Assembly (NCBI RefSeq): GCF_910592395.1
Contig: NC_088313.1
Location: 13,038,437 to 13,102,436, forward strand
DNA: 64,000 bases
Direction: 5' to 3'
Origin: Lineus longissimus
Taxonomy: Eukaryota; Nemertea; Pilidiophora; Heteronemertea; Lineidae
The notes under the pieces were generated by a model. That model had not been told where the DNA came from, did not search any database, and saw only the letters and a list, made by a program, of their open reading frames with translations. Below, in pieces: positions 58,243-64,000 of the stretch (position 1 is its first letter; each line of letters starts with the position of its first letter). Made by a program: the position numbers and the translations under genes.

Positions 58243-60431
58243 TATTCTTTATTGTTCCATCATGAAACTTTTATGTTTTATTTGGCTCAAGTTACACAAC
58301 GATATTGATGCTTGTACAGAGTTATCAATAATAGAACACTCTCACTCTCATTAGTCTCTCAAGTCCTTCAATGTTTACCTACTACCAACAACGTACACTG
58401 CTGCTACTGCGGAAGGCAGCATGCATTGAAACAAGTTTATGGAATTGCTTCAGTACGGCGTCCAATGCTTTCTCTATGACGGACATCCCTAAAATTGACA
58501 TTGATGTCACCTTGGTAGAAAGGCTTTCTGATTTACAGTTTTACAGGGGTCATACTGGTAATGAATGAATACGACCAACTTACAATTATGATAAAAATCT
58601 CTGTATCTCACACCTGTGAGAAGTGTCCATTTTGAAGGGCACACAGCGTTGGCCAATCCCTAAGGCCCGACTATCACTGCATTCTGGTATATTCATCCAC
58701 TTGTTATTAAATACATGCAGTATTTACCATGCACGTTATGCAGTATGACATGACTGAATGCACGAAATGCAGCTGTACATTATGTTCATCAACGTTAATA
58801 CAAACGCTGTTGTCTACCGTATTATGATTTATATTTTCTATCGTTACTCATAGAGCAAACATCACGCAGTAATTCAAAGGCATATAAAAATACAGAAAAT
58901 AATGTATTTTAAGGCGGCCGTCATAGTTTGTCATAAGAAGTCTGGAATTTTTTCAAACTGATCGTTATACCATGTATACTGAATCAAAAGCAAGGCTGCA
59001 CTTCACAGAAAGCTACTGAATGCGTAATTACGTAATTCTTAGTGAGACCTTAACGTTTATTCTTTTATGCTATCAGACATAACAGCTCCTTTTAGTCCAA
59101 CATCTGAGTTACAATTTCCTAGGAATCCTCACAAGTGCAAACCACGGAGTGCAGTGAGATCTAATGAATGACGTACACACGATGTATGTGTTGAATACAG
59201 AACTTCGGAAAAACTTGGCTCTTCCTACATCAAGAGTAAACAAAGAAGACATCCCTTTGAAGCTGCACGTAAGGTAATGTATACGTAGGAGAGAGTTTTA
59301 TATCATATATTGTATGTACCAGGCTTGTTTTCTTTTATCGTATGATGCATTCTAGAAATAGCAAAACAAGACATTACTAACACAGGAGTCAACGTATTTT
59401 TAAACATTTGAAAGGCATTTCTTTCTGAGACATGTTAACCACTCCGTGTAGGAGGGCGCCAGCTATCACCTTTACGGGTACCGTCTCCATTTCTCTATCA
59501 AATACAGGGTTGGCCCACAGGCATTGCGTTACCGAAACGTTCATTCCTTATGAGCCAAAACACCATTTCAAACACTTTTTGCCGTTGGATGTAGGGGTGT
59601 TATTAATTATAGGCGAAATAAATGACTGACCTAAGGAAGTGTATTACTTCAAAGCAATGTCACTCTGGTGATAAATGGAATCTACCAAATAAGCAGTGTA
59701 TTTCGAGATGTTTTTGACATGTGGTCACTTTTCCTAATATATGCTGCACGAGCTGCGTATTAATCACTCGAGATGGATGTACGAACACCATAACTTCCTC
59801 CTACAAAACCATGGTAGCGAGTTAATGTATCAAAATAGTTATGTAGGTGACCTATAATAGGTTAAATTTACATTGATATGTCAAGAGTTTGTTCGCCCCC
59901 GAACTTCTCACGTCTGGCATCCGTTGTGCGTGATAGATCCAGCACGACGAATGCGATACAGTTATTAACTTATAAATAGCTGTTGTTCCTGGCGCCAATG
60001 ATCGTTGACCTCATCATCATGCCATCCGTAGATTACGTACCGTGCCTTATATTAAAGGGACAACAGCTTAACAAAAATACAGTATCTCGATTATACATGT
60101 AGGTGTCGCAAGATGGCGCTAGCTAACCCCTAATAATCAAGTGATTAGCAATGGTAATGCCAAACTTGTTTCAACGCCGAGTTCGCATGACAACAGAGGG
60201 TGGCTTAGGGTGTTCATGAAACTACCTAACGCGCCTTTTCCCGTCACCTTTCAGTCATCGAGGCGGCCTTCGACCATCGCACCATGAAAAAGATCAGTAT
60301 ATATCTCATAGTTTTCTCTGTTTAAATTGTCACAGAAATCATCAAACATGATTAAGGCCACGAAGCCCTAGAAAGAAATGGACAAGAAAAAAATCTCGTC
60401 TCGTGACACGCTGGGGATTTTTTATTGCGTT
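58243..60431. other. No gene recognised
   Basis: Short open frames only and no clear repeat. Confidence 0.45.
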
Positions 60432-60520
60432 ACTTACAGTGTCTCGCAGCCTCCTTAACCTGACCACAGATGAAACATTTAGTTACATCTTCTTTGACTC
60501 AGTGCACTCTGCGGCCACAG
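60432..60520 (+). repeat. Diverged direct duplication, copy 1
   Basis: CAGCCTCCTTAACCTGACCA, then CATTTAGTT and CATCTTCT, recur in altered form at 60903-60990. Confidence 0.5.
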
Positions 60521-60902
60521 TGCGGCCTGCCCCTCTCCATCTACCTGCACCACATCGAAATCATCCCCCTTTAGTCACTTTTTACTCTGTGCAAGCGCGT
60601 CATAAGCAGAGCATGCTATGTTAACAGGAAGTACATTCCAACGGCCCAATTCATTGTTTTATAGGGCGGACAAGTTAACATATCAATTCCGACGGGGTAT
60701 AGCCCATTGAAAAAATAGCCGATTCGCATTGAAATACCATTTTGTAACGAAAAAGAATCGCGTGATCAGTGGACTCGACTTTCGGGAGATATAGCATGCT
60801 CGTTTTTACACAGTGGCTTTAAAGACCCTGCCCCTTGTACACAGTGTTAACGGCAATATAGTAAAATGCAATGGACAAGCCGTCGCGAAAATCATCCATT
60901 TC
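60521..60902. other. Spacer between the duplicated segments
   Basis: No gene or repeat recognised. Confidence 0.4.
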
Positions 60903-60990
60903 GTCGCCTCCCTAACCTGACCACAGGGGAATCACTTAGTTCAATCTTCTACCTCAATCACTCGCCGTCTGACATCTGTATCGCATAGAA
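60903..60990 (+). repeat. Diverged direct duplication, copy 2
   Basis: CGCCTCCCTAACCTGACCAC, CACTTAGTT and AATCTTCT align with copy 1, about 471 bp upstream. Confidence 0.5.
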
Positions 60991-63851
60991 ATCAATAACC
61001 GGTTACATCCAATGGGCTGAAACAACAGCTATGACAATACTCCTCAGACGTGTTGTGACAGGAGAAGAAAGCCGCGGAATCCTAAGAGGTGTCTTGGGCG
61101 TCTATCGACTCTAGGGATGGAGATGATGGACTTAGCTCTGTGATGAACTAGGGCGTGATAAGGCTGAGAGGCGGCGGAGTTAGCGGAAAAAACCTCACTA
61201 CGTACAGCGCACTGTACTCCGGGACCATGCTGTCTATTTCACGAAAAAAATGGCATTTATTATTTTGTGACATCACTAAGAAAAGGCAACATTTGAACTG
61301 GTTACGAGTCTCTTCTTGATTCGTATTTCACCCGTACATGTCCTCATTGGAAAGCAGTGGAACTTCAGGACAGGGGAAAATGACTTAGAATAGAAGATGC
61401 TGATTCAGTATAAAACAGCGATATTTTTCAAGAGCAAAACGACGACAACAACTATATATTCCACCTGGGCCGTGAGGATAAAGTCACAACCTAGTCTCTA
61501 CTCTCCATGAACAAATCGTTACATTGCACCTGAAACTTCAAAGAATTATCCAGAAATGCTAACCTTGACCAGAGTCAGAATCGGACAAGTATGACCAAGA
61601 ACAAGCCGCTTAAAGTGAAAATACTGACAACTTTTCGCCACAAACCACAACTTTATTTTAGAACATGCGTCAACTTGATATATTGCATAAACCTCATATT
61701 AATCCTTATCATTTCTTGTATTGGGTGTTGCTGAAAACATGTCACCAAAGCCAGCAGGATTAACTATTTTGAAAATACTTCGGCCTGCTTGAAGCCCTAA
61801 GAATTTGTTCCACATCGTAGAAAAATTCATCCAGCTCTGGTTATGCTATTTCAATTTCACAACGGACACTTGAAAGACGACGTCGGGTAGCACTTTTCAA
61901 AAACGTATAAATTGTAAGCAAAAAATATGAGATAATTTGTTTGTCTATAGCCAAGACCATGTTTCTAGACGGAGTAAAGTCTAGACGATTATACAGATTG
62001 CAGATGGCAGTTATTGACCGTTATGTCTGTTATTTTTGCTTAAATGAAACATTAAAGCGACATCAGGAAAGTATCGATCCAAGCATGTTAGAATCGTTCT
62101 GTGTCACATACATACAGCTAAAGACACAAATTTGTGACACCTATAGGGAAAATCAGGCAAGGTCCCTGCCGTTCACATGAGAAGCCGAGGGCGTTACCCG
62201 CCGTGTATGGTTGAATATGGTTTCTTACATAGCACGGAATTTGAGATGAAGGCTCGGATGCTTCCTCCGTCGTCACAAAAACTATCCATACATAGATAGG
62301 TTTTTGGCTGACAGTTGAAATTTCAGTCCCTAACTTCATCTGAGCGAGTAAGACCATTAGTATGACCCCAGCGACATCGAAGCCATCAACCGCTGAGGGC
62401 AGTAGCCACCTGGTAATGGCTTCTTACAGTCGCTGGTGCTGGATTAGTTCTGCTTCCGGGGGTTTCTATAGTGTGATCGCAGTTACCGGGCCAGTTCGTA
62501 AATAACTTGTTTAGACGCGCATGCAGGTTATGGAATTACTTGATAGCTTTAAAAAACGCTCTACAATTGCTTCTTTACAATTGTTACCATTGCTACAATT
62601 GCTTTGATTTTCTTTTTATGCACAAATAGCTTTCTTTTTCGGTTATGATCAGAACGGTACCAGACACATTCGTTCGGGCATGAACAGGCTGTCACCGATG
62701 GGTCACGAGATTCACCGAAGCTACTCGTATCTCCGCCCATCTATTTAATATATCGTCTTTATGATTTCATTTAAAGAGGAAACTACGAGATTCCTTTCCA
62801 ACATCAGTTTCTCACAAAGGCACTTGACAAATAATAGCGGCGGAAGCGAAGTAACATTGGTAACTTAATCCAAGATGAAAGAAGATACTTTCTTAAAACC
62901 CATGGGCATTGATATAACAGCCAATATTAAATCGATGTGACGTACTTTTAAACTGTGTTTTTGCGAGTCTCTAAATCTAGGGTTAAAATGCCCGTCATAG
63001 GCCTTGCACTATGCGCTTACCGATCCTTCCTGGTGTTCCCTGTCTTCATCGATTTTTAAACGATACTAACGTCGCAATTGAGCACCATGGCATGGCAGGC
63101 ACGCTATGTTGCAGAGCCACTGCATCATGTGAGTGGCGAGATCAATTGTGAAGTGTTGAAAGAAGTGATATATTATAATATACATACTGAATCTCAGATG
63201 AGGCAAACTGTCTTGTCTTGTGTTATAGGTTTGACACTAAGATAAACGTATTCCAGGAAATGCCGTGCCACACTGTCAATAGCACTGGCCATTCATGCAC
63301 TATCTCGTGGTGTATTATGTCGTCTGAAATAGACATTTGCTTGAAGCAGGCAATTTTTGAAGCAGTTGTACACTGTATTAGGACTACCGTATTAGGCAGG
63401 CATCGGATGGGATATGTCAATCTGAGAGCGCATTGGCCACATTTCATGAAAAAGAGCTTCCTTCCTGGTACATTTATTCACTCTATGACAAATATAACTG
63501 CTAACAGTACGGTAGATAATGTAGGCCTACAACCATTATAACCAGAAGAACCATTATCGTCAATTGTGATAGAGGCCTTCTAATAGCATTTAGGTACCTA
63601 TCACGTATCTTGGAAAACCAGATTCCGAGATCACAACGCCCACAGTCATTTCATTCCAAGGACGGCCTTTCTATACAACCGTGCTGCAAGTAAATGGTGG
63701 GCGTATGAAATTGGTAAAAGAGTACAGGAAAGAAACCAATTTACATGGCAACTTCTAGTCAGGTGAAAGTATACCAAAGGACATGAAGCGCGTTTTAGAG
63801 TCTACACAGTTAGAAATAACGTTTTTTGAGCAAGGTTTTTCAGCCAATGTC
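60991..63851. other. No gene recognised
   Basis: A 107-codon plus-strand frame at 63218-63541 has no recognisable features. Nothing else stands out. Confidence 0.45.
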
Positions 63852-63881
63852 AAAACTCATTACTTTAAAGTAATGAGTTTT
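63852..63881. repeat. Perfect 30-bp palindrome
   Basis: AAAACTCATTACTTT is followed at once by its exact reverse complement. No spacer separates the arms. Around it AGAGGTTT and AAACCTCT words also pair (about 63934 and 63968), so the right edge of the window may enter a TIR-type element. Confidence 0.85.
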
Positions 63882-64000
63882 TGGTCATGTAAGAGGTTTT
63901 TTAACGAAATGAAAAGCCACCAGAGGTTTGTCAGTGTCTCAAAACCTAGTTTTTTTCATTTTACGGAAAAACCTCTGCGGGGTGCTAATGATATTCAAAA

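Overview
The window is animal nuclear DNA. It is AT-rich and gene-poor, crowded with transposable elements, minisatellites and diverged repeats, and has the intron signals of a metazoan. The one clear host gene is an aminergic G-protein-coupled receptor whose C-tail resembles invertebrate 5-HT7 serotonin receptors. With a Ty3/Gypsy pol, a PAN/Apple-like exon, roughly 300-bp repeats linked to a trinucleotide microsatellite, and a striking excess of the word TACATGTA, this points to a marine invertebrate (lophotrochozoan or invertebrate deuterostome). I cannot name the species. No operons, CRISPR arrays, tRNA or rRNA genes were found.

Layout. 1-3.3 kb: degenerate tandem repeats, a pair of inverted repeats, and an exon with a PAN/Apple-like cysteine pattern ending at a splice donor. 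3.67-8.32 kb: a young LTR retrotransposon with two 1232-bp LTRs that look identical and a 4-bp target duplication. Its interior has lost gag, protease, reverse transcriptase and most of RNase H, keeping the integrase half of pol. 8.39-9.83 kb: a young foldback element with long inverted arms and 83-bp subterminal repeats, interrupted by a second TIR element. 10.5-11.9 kb: a 358-codon open frame of unknown family. 12.9-17.1 kb: minisatellites, a possible exon, and an internally deleted PIF/Harbinger element. 17-30 kb: mostly featureless, with a few weak repeats. 30.08-30.88 kb: a CACTA/EnSpm-like non-autonomous element. 34.1-35.7 kb: the receptor gene on the minus strand, its coding sequence in one exon with an intron in the 5' UTR. 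40.2-49.8 kb: a repeat-dense block with a palindrome, two copies of a roughly 300-bp tandem repeat family, a TIR element with ATTACG-type ends, and a decayed array. 50-64 kb: a few speculative exons, a diverged duplication, and a perfect 30-bp palindrome near the right edge.

The parts do not form a pathway. The only coherent cellular function is biogenic-amine signalling by the receptor; most of the rest is a nested record of mobile-element activity. The observations most worth following are the 20-bp inverted LTR fragment at the breakpoint of the deleted Gypsy element, the nested foldback element, the unidentified 358-codon frame, and the receptor's unusual phenylalanine at position 7.43 with three RRES motifs in its tail.
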